Of a stretch of DNA of 38,723 bases, positions 31,741 through 38,723 are shown piece by piece. Each line of letters begins with the position of its first letter. The stretch's first letter is position 1. Made by a program: the position numbers and the translations under genes. The stretch lies in the NCBI RefSeq assembly GCF_004348335.1, contig NZ_SMJW01000049.1:1-38723 (forward strand), in the 5' to 3' direction. The notes beneath the pieces were generated by a model. The model had not been told where the DNA came from and searched no databases. It saw only the letters and a program-made list of their open reading frames with translations. This DNA comes from Actinomadura bangladeshensis. Its GTDB lineage: Bacteria; Actinomycetota; Actinomycetes; Streptosporangiales; Streptosporangiaceae.

Positions 31741-33060
31741 ATGCAGTCCGACATCGACGCCCAGCTCAGCAACTTCTTTGAAGACACGCCCCCGCGCGAG
31801 TTCGACGTGGTGCTTCGCGGCTACGACCGGCACCAGGTCGACGAGCACATCAAGTCGCTCGACAACGAGGTGCGGCAGACCCGCGAGCAGACCAGCGCCC
31901 TGCAGCGGGAGCTGTCGGACGCGCACCGTCAGCTGCAGGAGCAGGAACGTCCCACCTACTCCGGTCTCGGCGCCCGCATCGAGCAGCTGCTGCGGCTCGC
32001 CGAGGAGCAGGCGACCGAGCTGGTCCAGGCGGCCCGCTCCGAGGCGAACGAGATCAAGGCCGCGGCCAAGGTCGACGCCGCCGAGCAGCGCGCCACCGCC
32101 GAGAACGACGCCGCCGAACTGCGCGCCAACGCCCAGCGCGAGGGCGACGACATGCGCAACGCGGCCGAGCGCGAGGCGGAGGAGGTGCGCACCTCCGCCC
32201 ACCGCGAGGCGGACGAGCTGACCTCGACCACCGAGCGGGAGGTCGCCAAGCTGCGCGCGACCGCCGACCATGAGGTCGCCGAGAAGCGGGCGAGCGCCGA
32301 GCGCGAGATCGCCAAGCTGCGCACCACCACCGAGCGCGAGGTCGCGCAGCTGCGCGCGTCCACCAAGCGCGAGCGGGACGAGATCCTCACCACGGCCAAG
32401 CGGCAGGCCGACGAGATGCGCGCGCAGGCGCAGCGCATCCTGGAGGAGAGCGAGGCCCAGCGCGCCCAGGCCGAGGCCGAGTTCGAGATCCAGCTGGCCG
32501 CCCGCCGCGAGGAGGCCGACCGGCAGGACGCCGAGCGGCACTCCGCCGCGCAGGCCGCCACCCAGAAGCTGGTCGCCGAGGCCGAGCAGCGCGCCGCGTC
32601 CGCCGAGCAGCGGGCCGGGAAGGCCACCCAGCAGGCCGAGCAGACCCGGCGCGAGGCCGACTCGCACGCCAAGCAGCTGATGGCCAACGCGCGCAAGAAC
32701 TCCGACAACGTGATCGCCGAGGCCAAGGCGCAGGCCGAGCAGCTGCTCGCCGAGACCAAGGCCGAGGCCGACCGCGTCCGGACGGCGGCGCAGCGCCAGG
32801 TCGACGAGCTGACCCGGCAGCGCGACAGCATCACCAGCCACCTCAACCAGCTGCGCCAGCTCATCGGCGGCGTCGCACCGACGATGGGTGCCGAGCCCGA
32901 GCTGGCCGCGCCCCCGGAGAAGCCGGCCATCCCCGCCGCCGAGCCGAAGCCGGCCCCGGCCCAGCCGAAGCAGCAGCCGGCCGCCGCGAAGGCCGCGCCC
33001 GCCAAGCAGGCCCCGGCCAAGAAGCCCGACGAGGACGACGAGGACTGGTGGCAGGAGTGA
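31741..33060 (+). CDS. DivIVA-domain coiled-coil protein (Scy/FilP-like)
   Basis: The 439-residue protein begins with a DivIVA-like segment (REFDVVLRGYDRHQVDEHIKSLDNEV, about 19-44). A continuous coiled coil of about 330 residues follows, made of EREV(A)KLRA-type repeats (AEREA, TEREVAKLRAT, AEREIAKLRTT). The tail is Ala/Pro/Lys-rich (about 385-430) and ends DEDDEDWWQE. Such proteins build polar scaffolds (polarisome) that guide tip growth in filamentous actinomycetes. Streptomyces has two genes, scy and filP, beside mce. Here one shorter gene is present. AGGA lies 9 nt before ATG 31741. A strong terminator follows. Confidence 0.88.
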   Translation: MQSDIDAQLSNFFEDTPPREFDVVLRGYDRHQVDEHIKSLDNEVRQTREQTSALQRELSDAHRQLQEQERPTYSGLGARIEQLLRLAEEQATELVQAARSEANEIKAAAKVDAAEQRATAENDAAELRANAQREGDDMRNAAEREAEEVRTSAHREADELTSTTEREVAKLRATADHEVAEKRASAEREIAKLRTTTEREVAQLRASTKRERDEILTTAKRQADEMRAQAQRILEESEAQRAQAEAEFEIQLAARREEADRQDAERHSAAQAATQKLVAEAEQRAASAEQRAGKATQQAEQTRREADSHAKQLMANARKNSDNVIAEAKAQAEQLLAETKAEADRVRTAAQRQVDELTRQRDSITSHLNQLRQLIGGVAPTMGAEPELAAPPEKPAIPAAEPKPAPAQPKQQPAAAKAAPAKQAPAKKPDEDDEDWWQE

Positions 33061-33085
33061 GTTCCTGAGAACGGCGTCGAGGAGA

Positions 33086-33117
33086 GCCTAGAGGCGGTGA
33101 AACGCCTCTAGGCTTTT
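33086..33117 (+). terminator. Rho-independent terminator after the DivIVA/Scy-like gene
   Basis: GCCTAGAGGCG and CGCCTCTAGGC form an 11-bp stem with a GTGAAA loop, followed by TTTT. Outer bases CGAGGA/TCCTCG extend it. It is the only textbook intrinsic terminator in the window, and it isolates the following transporter gene. Confidence 0.9.
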
Positions 33118-33150
33118 CCTCGTCTCACCACCATGGCAGAGGAGAGCGGC

Positions 33151-34542
33151 GTGGCCGACGAGACCTCCCGCGACGACGAGCCGGAGGCGGCGCCCGGTAC
33201 GGGACGTCCCAAAGGCGGCGACCGCGTCCCCGCCCCCACCCCGCCCGCCGACGACCAGGGCGAGGGCGGCACCACCGGCGACGGCGGTGCGAGCACCGCG
33301 CCGAGCGGGGCCTTGAGGCCCGAGGAGACGGACGAGCCCGTGGGCGAACGCGATCCGGCGACCGGTGCCCCGGTCACGCTTCCGGCGAAGGCGGCGGCCG
33401 CCGAGCAGGTGCCGCCCGCGCCCGGCGCGCCCGACCCGGCGCACGACGTCGAGCAGCGCCGCCGCGAGGCGGGCGTCGACCAGCGGTTCCCGTTCGGCCG
33501 GCCGGGGCAGCCGCTCGGCCGCGCCCACCCGTTCGTGTTCGGGTTCACCGCCGCGCTCGGCGTCATCACCGCGTGGATGCTGGTGAAGACGGCCACGAAC
33601 GCCAAGTCGGTCATCGTGATGATCATCGTCGCGATGTTCCTCGCGGTCGGGCTCAACCCCGCGGTGGAGCGGCTGCGCAAGTTCGGGTTCCCGCGCGGCG
33701 CGGCGGTCGCGTCGGTGTTCCTGCTGGTGATCCTCTTCTTCGCGGGGTTCGTCGCCTCGCTCGTCCAGCCGGTGTCCGAGCAGGTCACCGAGCTGCGGCA
33801 CAACATCCCCGAGTACGTCCAGCAGTTGCAGGACAACAAGACCCTCGCCGAGTGGGACAAGCGCTACGGGCTGCTGGACCGCGCCCAGAAGACGGTGAGC
33901 GGCGAGGACTTCCAGAAGACCCTCACCGACACCGCCACCGGCATCGGCAAGGTCGCGGTCAACGGCATCTTCCAGACGATCACGATCCTGATCCTGACGC
34001 TGTACTTCCTCAGCTCGCTGCCGCAGATCAAGACGTTCTTCTACCAGCTCGCGCCGCGCTCGCGAAGAGCCCGCGTCGCCCTGCTCGGCGACGAGATCCT
34101 CGACCGGATCGGCGGCTACGTCGCCGGGCAGTTCACGATCGCGTTCATCGCGGGCGTCTCCTCCTACATCTTCCTGTCGATCCTCGGGGTGAAGTACGCG
34201 CTCGCGCTGGCGCTGATCGTCGCGGTGACGGACCTGATCCCGCTCATCGGCGCGACGATCGGCGCGGTGGTCGTGTGCCTGGTCGCGTTCCTCACCGGGG
34301 ACACGACCGACCTCATCATCTGCGTGATCTTCTATGTGATCTACCAGCAGGTGGAGAACTACCTGGTCTACCCGCGCGTCATGAAGCGGACGGTGGACGT
34401 GCAGCCCGCGGTGACGATCGTCGCGGCGCTGGTCGGCGCGGCGCTGCTCGGCGTGGTCGGCGCGCTGCTGGCGATCCCGACCGCGGCGGCGATCTCGCTG
34501 CTGATCCGCGAGGTCGTCATGCCGCGCCAGGAGACGCTCTAG
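33151..34542 (+). CDS. AI-2E family transporter (TqsA/YtvI-like membrane protein)
   Basis: The 463-residue protein has a long, acidic and Pro-rich cytoplasmic N-terminus (about 1-125). About eight membrane helices follow in the usual AI-2E order: AMFLAVGLNPAVERL, then TITILILTLYFL, and AVTDLIPLIGATIGAVV followed by QQVENYLVYPRVM, which is diagnostic. Family members export small molecules or ions. The substrate is uncertain. GTG 33151 is preferred over ATG 33133 because GAGGAG lies 6 nt before the GTG, while the ATG has no ribosome binding site. It is convergent with an alpha/beta hydrolase gene. Confidence 0.9.
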   Translation: MADETSRDDEPEAAPGTGRPKGGDRVPAPTPPADDQGEGGTTGDGGASTAPSGALRPEETDEPVGERDPATGAPVTLPAKAAAAEQVPPAPGAPDPAHDVEQRRREAGVDQRFPFGRPGQPLGRAHPFVFGFTAALGVITAWMLVKTATNAKSVIVMIIVAMFLAVGLNPAVERLRKFGFPRGAAVASVFLLVILFFAGFVASLVQPVSEQVTELRHNIPEYVQQLQDNKTLAEWDKRYGLLDRAQKTVSGEDFQKTLTDTATGIGKVAVNGIFQTITILILTLYFLSSLPQIKTFFYQLAPRSRRARVALLGDEILDRIGGYVAGQFTIAFIAGVSSYIFLSILGVKYALALALIVAVTDLIPLIGATIGAVVVCLVAFLTGDTTDLIICVIFYVIYQQVENYLVYPRVMKRTVDVQPAVTIVAALVGAALLGVVGALLAIPTAAAISLLIREVVMPRQETL

Positions 34543-34567
34543 CCGGGGGCGGCTCGGCCCGCGCGGC

Positions 34568-35359
34568 TCAGCGGCCGATGCGGGCGAGGGCGGCGGCGAA
34601 CTCGGCGACCGCCTGGTTGAACAGGTCCGGCTGCTCGACCGCGCACAGGTGCCCGGCGCGCGGGACGACCTGCAGCTCGGCGTTCGGCAGCGCGTCCGCC
34701 ATGGCGCGGGCCTCGTCCTCGGTGGCGAGCGCGTCCTCGTCCCCGATCATGACCAGGGCGGGCACCGTGGCGGCGCGGAGCGTGTCGAACGCGTCCGGGC
34801 GCCCGGCCATGGCGCGCAGCGCCCAGGCGGCGGCGCCCGGCGGCGTCGCCTGGACGAGGCCGCGGACCCGCCCGTACACCAGGGCGCGCTGCCGGTAGGT
34901 GGTGGGCCCGACGAGGCCGGGCAGCACCTCGTCCACCAGGACCTGCGGGCCGCCGTCGCGGTCGAGCCGCTCGGCCTGCCGGAGCCGGCGCGCCCGGACG
35001 GCCTCGGTGTCGGCGGCCGCGCGGGTCGCGGCGAGCACGAGCCCGAGGACGAGGTCGGGGTGCCGCCGGCACAGCGCCATCGCGACGTACCCGCCCATGG
35101 ACAGGCCGGCGACGACGGCGCGCCGCACGCCGAGGCTCCGGAACAGGCGGGCGACGTCGTCGGCCATCGCGTCGACCGACGGCTCATCGTCGCCGAGCAC
35201 CGATCCGCCGAAACCGCGCAGGTCGGGGGTGACGACCCGGAACCGGTTCGCGAGGCCCTCGCGCTGGGCCAGCCACATCGCCGAGGACAGCGGGAACGCG
35301 TGCAGCAGAACGAGCGGCGTGCCGGAACCGACATCCCTTGCGTACAGCTGCACCGTCAT
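34568..35359 (-). CDS. Alpha/beta-fold hydrolase
   Basis: The 263-residue hydrolase has the oxyanion region LLHAFPLSS (18-26), the nucleophile S87 in GLSMGG, an acid in IGDEDALA and the His in PRAGHLCAVEQP. The order resembles 3-oxoadipate enol-lactonase and related esterases, but no aromatic-catabolism genes are present, so only the fold is assigned. No ribosome binding site is clear at ATG 35359. It follows the next hydrolase gene by 63 bases on the same strand. Confidence 0.86.
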   Translation of the reverse strand: MTVQLYARDVGSGTPLVLLHAFPLSSAMWLAQREGLANRFRVVTPDLRGFGGSVLGDDEPSVDAMADDVARLFRSLGVRRAVVAGLSMGGYVAMALCRRHPDLVLGLVLAATRAAADTEAVRARRLRQAERLDRDGGPQVLVDEVLPGLVGPTTYRQRALVYGRVRGLVQATPPGAAAWALRAMAGRPDAFDTLRAATVPALVMIGDEDALATEDEARAMADALPNAELQVVPRAGHLCAVEQPDLFNQAVAEFAAALARIGR

Positions 35360-35422
35360 TGGGCCATGGTCACCCGCGATCGCAGTGATGTGACGGGAGT
35401 GGCCGCGATCGGCCGCAGCGGT

Positions 35423-36145
35423 TTATCTGTCCGGTTCGTCCCATTCTGTGGGGAGCGGGTGGGCGGCCGGCGCCACCCGCTTGACGATCTCGTTCAGGAC
35501 GATCCGGACGTACGGCTCGCCGACCCAGAGGTGCTTGGCGTTGTCCACCGCGACCACCTCGGCCTGCGGGACGCGCTTGAACCGCTCCCGCGCCTCCGCC
35601 GGACGCAGGTAGTCGTCGAACTCGGGCACGAGCGCCAGCACGGGACGCCCGTCCGCGCCCCACGCGTCCAGGTCGGCGTCGCCGGCCCGCTTCAGCGGCG
35701 GGGACAGCAGGATCGCGCCCTCGACCAGCGGGTCGCGCCCCCACTTCAGCGCCAGCTCGGTGCCGAACGACCAGCCGAGCAGCCACGGGCGCGGCAGGTC
35801 GTGGTACTCGGTGTACTCCAGCGCCGCCGCCACGTCGAACCGCTCGGTCTCGCCCTCGCCGAACTCGCCCTGGCTCGTCCCGCGCGCCGACGTCGTCCCC
35901 CGCGTGTTGAACCGCAGCACGGCGAGGTCCGCGAGGGCGGGCAGCCGGTAGGACGCCTTGCGCAGCACGTGGCTGTCCATCATCCCCTCGGCCGTGGGCA
36001 GCGGGTGCAGGCAGACCAGCGTCGCGACCGGCGGCCGCTCCGGCGGCAGCGCCAGTTCCCCGACCAGCTCCAGTCCGTCCGAGGTGTGCAGCGTGATCTC
36101 CTCGCGCCGCGCGGGCAGCACCGTCGCCGCCCTGATCTCCGCCAT
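35423..36145 (-). CDS. Alpha/beta hydrolase (dienelactone hydrolase/YfhR-like)
   Basis: The 240-residue protein has the nucleophile motif GWSFGTEL with S126, a CLHPLPTAEG segment (45-54) near the oxyanion site, DDYLRP as a possible acid and NAKHLWVG with the His. It is close to small alpha/beta hydrolases with an unknown natural substrate. AAGGAG lies 5 nt before ATG 36145. The zinc-ribbon gene ends 10 bases upstream, so an operon is likely. Confidence 0.85.
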   Translation of the reverse strand: MAEIRAATVLPARREEITLHTSDGLELVGELALPPERPPVATLVCLHPLPTAEGMMDSHVLRKASYRLPALADLAVLRFNTRGTTSARGTSQGEFGEGETERFDVAAALEYTEYHDLPRPWLLGWSFGTELALKWGRDPLVEGAILLSPPLKRAGDADLDAWGADGRPVLALVPEFDDYLRPAEARERFKRVPQAEVVAVDNAKHLWVGEPYVRIVLNEIVKRVAPAAHPLPTEWDEPDR

Positions 36146-36154
36146 GGGTCTCCT

Positions 36155-36463
36155 TCAGTAACGGGGTGCGTTCCGCGAGCGCAGGACGCGGGGGGCGCGG
36201 CGGGTGCGGGCCTGCCAGCAGGGGCGGTGCCAGTGCCGCCGGTCGTCGCCGTCCTCGCCCACCCGCCAGGCGACGACGTGCCCGACGCCCGGCGGGATCT
36301 CCTGGTCGCATCCGGGACACCGGTACGCCTTGGCGGCACCGGCCCCGGCGATCGACCGGACGACCCAGTCGCCGTCCGGCCCCTCCTCGGTCTCCTCGGC
36401 CCACGACCCGCCGCCGCTCGGGGGACGTCCGGAAACGGCACGGCGATTCTTGCGGGGGCTCAT
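36155..36463 (-). CDS. Small zinc-ribbon-like protein
   Basis: The 102-residue protein has a basic disordered start, then YRCPGCDQEIPPGVGHVVAW with a CxxC pair (about C49, C52), and HWHRPCW about 25 residues later, so a zinc ribbon with His/Cys ligands is likely. Similar actinobacterial proteins are often labelled ATP/GTP-binding without evidence. A role in nucleic acid or protein binding is only a guess. TACCCT lies 6 nt before ATG 36463 and no good Shine-Dalgarno is present, which suggests a leaderless mRNA that also covers the hydrolase gene. Confidence 0.8.
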   Translation of the reverse strand: MSPRKNRRAVSGRPPSGGGSWAEETEEGPDGDWVVRSIAGAGAAKAYRCPGCDQEIPPGVGHVVAWRVGEDGDDRRHWHRPCWQARTRRAPRVLRSRNAPRY

Positions 36464-36469
36464 GCTCCA

Positions 36470-36475
36470 AGGGTA
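36470..36475 (-). promoter_or_regulatory. -10 element of a probable leaderless promoter (zinc-ribbon gene)
   Basis: TACCCT on the minus strand lies 6 nt before ATG 36463. It follows the same TANNNT pattern as the other leaderless starts in the window. Confidence 0.4.
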
Positions 36476-36509
36476 TTCGGCGCGCAGAGCCCGTCCTCGC
36501 GCCCGACGG

Positions 36510-38081
36510 TCAGCGGATCGGCTTGCCGGCCGTCACGTGCTCGATGAGGAGCGGGGTCGGGGACAGCGCCGGCTCGCGGGTCTCGGCGTGCAGCGCGCGC
36601 AGGACGGTCACGGCGCGGGCCGGGCCGAGGCGGTCGAGGTCGGCGATCGGGCCCGTCGGGTAGCCGCAGCCCAGCGTCATCGCGGCGTCGATCGCGTCGG
36701 CGCCGGCGTATCCGGCGCCGAGCATCGCGGCGGCGTCGTTCAGGTACGGGAAGCGCAGCGCGTCCACGATGAACCCGGCGCGGTCGCGGCAGCGGACGGC
36801 GGTGAGGCCGAGGCGGGCGAGCAGTGCGGCGGCGCGGTCGGCGACGTCCGGGCCGGTCAGCACCGTGGCGGCGATCTCGGCGAGCGTGCCGGCGGGGTCG
36901 GGCAGGTGCAGCCCGACGACGCCCGCGGGACGTCCGGTGGCCATGGCCTGCTCGATCACCGAGCCGTCCACGGAGGTGACGGCGAGCACGGCGTCCGGCT
37001 TGGCGGCCTGCGCGGCGGCCAGCAGCAGCGCCCGCCCGGCCTCGGCGTCCTCCGCCGCCTCGATGACCAGGTCGCAGCCGGCGAGGTCGGCGGCCGAGTC
37101 GCGGACCTGGGCGCCCGCGCGGTCGCACAGCGCGGCGAGCGCGTCGGCGAGCGGGCCGACGCCGACGATGCCGACGACCGGCGGCGCGCCCTCGTCGGCC
37201 GCGGCCTCGGTCCCACCGGATGCGTCGTAGGTGTAGAAGCCGCGGCCGGTCTTGCGTCCGAGCAGGCCCGCGGTGACGAGTTCGCGCAGCACCGGCGAGG
37301 CCGCGTGGCGGCGGTCGCGGGACTCGGCGTAGATCGCGTCCAGCACCTCCAGGCAGGTGTCGAGTCCGATCAGGTCCATGAGGGTGAACGGGCCCATCGG
37401 CAGGCCGGCGCCCGCCTTCATCGCCGTGTCGATGTCGTCGCGGGTCGCGTGCCCCGACTCCAGCATTCCGGCGGCCTGGTTCAGGTAGCCGAACAGCAGC
37501 CGGTTCGCGACGAACCCGGCGCGGTCGCCGATCGTGACCGGGGTCTTGCCGAGACCCTTCACCAGGGCGGCGACGCGGGCCACGGCGTCCGGCTCGGTCA
37601 GCACGGTCGCGATGACCTCGACCAGCTTCATCACCGGCGCCGGGTTGAAGAAGTGCACGCCGACGATCTTGGTGGGGCGGCCGGTGGTGACCGCGATGTC
37701 GGTGACCGACAGCGACGAGGTGTTGGTGGCGAGGACGGCGTCGTCCCGGCAGACCCGGTCCAGTTCGGCGAAGACCTTCCGCTTCAGGTCGAGCCGCTCG
37801 GGGACGGCCTCGATGACGAGGTCGCAGTCGCCGAGGTCGGCGAAGTCGGTGGACAGCGCGACCCGGCCGAGGATCTCGCGCTGCGCGTCCTCGGTGAGCC
37901 TGCCGCGCTTCACGGCCCGTCCGGTGGAGCTCTCCAGGTGCCCGCGCCCGCGCTCCAGCGCGTCCTGGTTCACCTCGATGCCGACGACCGCGAGGCCGCC
38001 GCGCGCCAGCACCTCGGCGATGCCCGCGCCCATCGTGCCCAGTCCGACGACCCCGACCCTGCTGAACGAACCCTCATCCAT
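36510..38081 (-). CDS. 3-hydroxyacyl-CoA dehydrogenase with duplicated domains
   Basis: It oxidises 3-hydroxyacyl-CoA to 3-ketoacyl-CoA with NAD. The 523-residue protein has a full first unit: Rossmann motif VVGLGTMGAGIAEV (11-24), catalytic-His segment VGVHFFNPAPVMKLVEV, and NRLLFGYLNQAAGMLE with the C-terminal helical domain. A second unit (about 300-523) starts VGIVGVGPLADALAA, where the glycine pattern is altered. It lacks the HFFNP motif (VGLHLPDPAGTLAEI instead), so it is probably structural. Fusions of this kind (FadB2/PaaH-like) are common in actinobacteria. AAGACT lies 7 nt before ATG 38081, a weak leaderless -10. Confidence 0.93.
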   Translation of the reverse strand: MDEGSFSRVGVVGLGTMGAGIAEVLARGGLAVVGIEVNQDALERGRGHLESSTGRAVKRGRLTEDAQREILGRVALSTDFADLGDCDLVIEAVPERLDLKRKVFAELDRVCRDDAVLATNTSSLSVTDIAVTTGRPTKIVGVHFFNPAPVMKLVEVIATVLTEPDAVARVAALVKGLGKTPVTIGDRAGFVANRLLFGYLNQAAGMLESGHATRDDIDTAMKAGAGLPMGPFTLMDLIGLDTCLEVLDAIYAESRDRRHAASPVLRELVTAGLLGRKTGRGFYTYDASGGTEAAADEGAPPVVGIVGVGPLADALAALCDRAGAQVRDSAADLAGCDLVIEAAEDAEAGRALLLAAAQAAKPDAVLAVTSVDGSVIEQAMATGRPAGVVGLHLPDPAGTLAEIAATVLTGPDVADRAAALLARLGLTAVRCRDRAGFIVDALRFPYLNDAAAMLGAGYAGADAIDAAMTLGCGYPTGPIADLDRLGPARAVTVLRALHAETREPALSPTPLLIEHVTAGKPIR

Positions 38082-38136
38082 GATTGGCAGTCTTGCAGAG
38101 GGCTCGCGCACACCCGCTGCCGGGTACGACGAGGAC

Positions 38137-38723
38137 GTGCGCCTCGGAATCTTCCTCCTCACCACCCGTTTCCCCCGGCAGGACCCGGCCGCCGCCCTGG
38201 CCCGCACGGTCGAGGCCGCCGTCGCCGCCGAACGCGCCGGGTTCGACGACGTATGGCTGGCCGAACACCACTTCATGTCGTACGGGGTCGTCCCGTCCGC
38301 GACGCTTCTGGCCGGGCACCTCCTGGCCGTCACCTCCCGGATCCACGTCGGGACGGCGGTGAGCGTCCTGTCCACCCAGCATCCGGTGGCGCTCGCCGAG
38401 CAGGCGGCGATGCTGTCCCTGCTCTCCGGCGGCCGTTTCCACCTGGGCGTCGGACGCGGCGGCCCATGGCGGGACCTGGAGGTCTTCGGCACCGGCCTGC
38501 ACCGCTACGAACACGGCTTCGCCGAATCCCTGGACCTCCTCCTTACTTCTCTGCGCTCTGACCGTGTCTCCTGGGAGGGGGAACACTTCCGCTTCCGTGA
38601 GGTCCCGCTCGTCCCGCACGCCCCCGACCCGCCGCCGGTGACGGTCGCCTGCACCTCCCCCGCCACCGAACGGCTCGCGGCCGAGCGCGACCTGCCGATG
38701 CTCCTCGGCATGCACGTGGACGC
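38137..38723 (+). CDS. Luciferase-like monooxygenase (LLM family), C-terminus cut off
   Basis: The first 195 codons of a flavin-dependent bacterial-luciferase-type protein are visible. They begin VRLGIFLLTTRFPRQDP, then GFDDVWLAEHHF (the conserved LLM segment), RIHVGTAVSVLSTQHPVALAEQAAMLS and GGRFHLGVGRGGPWRDLEVFG. Such enzymes use reduced flavin or F420. This cannot be decided from half of the protein. The start GTG 38137 has TACGAC 6 nt upstream and no usable Shine-Dalgarno, so a leaderless start is possible. It is divergent from the 3-hydroxyacyl-CoA dehydrogenase gene and runs off the right edge. Confidence 0.85.
   Translation, partial: MRLGIFLLTTRFPRQDPAAALARTVEAAVAAERAGFDDVWLAEHHFMSYGVVPSATLLAGHLLAVTSRIHVGTAVSVLSTQHPVALAEQAAMLSLLSGGRFHLGVGRGGPWRDLEVFGTGLHRYEHGFAESLDLLLTSLRSDRVSWEGEHFRFREVPLVPHAPDPPPVTVACTSPATERLAAERDLPMLLGMHVD

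Overview
The window is a 38.7-kb stretch of very GC-rich chromosome from an actinomycete. Codons strongly prefer G/C in third position, GTG starts are common, and several genes have a TANNNT hexamer 6-8 nt before the start codon with no ribosome binding site (leaderless mRNAs). Gene order matches known actinobacterial blocks from two lineages: the Mycobacterium tuberculosis Rv1330c-Rv1341 region (pncB, clpS, DUF2017, mec, cysO, cysM, murI, Rv1339-like, rph, rdgB) and the Streptomyces block of thiolase, methylmalonyl-CoA epimerase and Scy/FilP coiled-coil proteins. A filamentous actinomycete of the Streptosporangiales/Thermomonosporaceae type is my best inference. It is not proven by the sequence.

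Layout. 1-4.5 kb (minus strand): a cut-off secreted protein, then rdgB, rph, a cAMP-phosphodiesterase-like metallo-beta-lactamase-fold enzyme and murI, then an acyl-CoA thioesterase where M. tuberculosis has a rhomboid gene. 4.5-7.3 kb (minus): clpS, DUF2017, mec, a small leaderless ORF, cysO and cysM. This is the CysO-thiocarboxylate route to cysteine, with a possible attenuator in front of cysO. 7.4-9.9 kb (plus): pncB, pncA and a gluconokinase. 10-12.6 kb: an accessory patch with an unknown 321-residue protein, an opposite-strand coding remnant, a 50-residue membrane protein and a UbiA prenyltransferase. 12.5-14.7 kb: a WYL regulator divergent from an epoxide hydrolase around a palindromic operator. 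14.8-18.2 kb: an AlkD-like repair protein and an FtsX-type permease divergent around a palindromic promoter. 18.2-22.1 kb (minus): a helicase, a secreted M43 zinc protease, DUF3039 and YqgE. 22.2-25.6 kb: an LPHTG surface protein, an ACT-domain malic enzyme and a thioredoxin/TPR protein. 26-28.3 kb: a degenerate ABC ATPase with a repeat-rich tail and its membrane partner, behind a long leader. 28.4-34.5 kb: DUF3817, DUF4230, thiolase, epimerase, a DivIVA/Scy-like coiled-coil protein and an AI-2E family transporter. 34.6-38.7 kb: two alpha/beta hydrolases, a zinc-ribbon protein, a 3-hydroxyacyl-CoA dehydrogenase and a cut-off luciferase-like monooxygenase.

Most of the window is housekeeping. 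The parts most worth a second look are the leader in front of cysO, the 27-bp perfect inverted repeat after cysM, the ABC/membrane pair at 26-28.3 kb with its coupled upstream ORF, in-gene tandem repeats in murI and the ABC gene, and the two operator-like palindromes in divergent promoters. I see no tRNA or rRNA genes, CRISPR arrays, insertion sequences or prophage.
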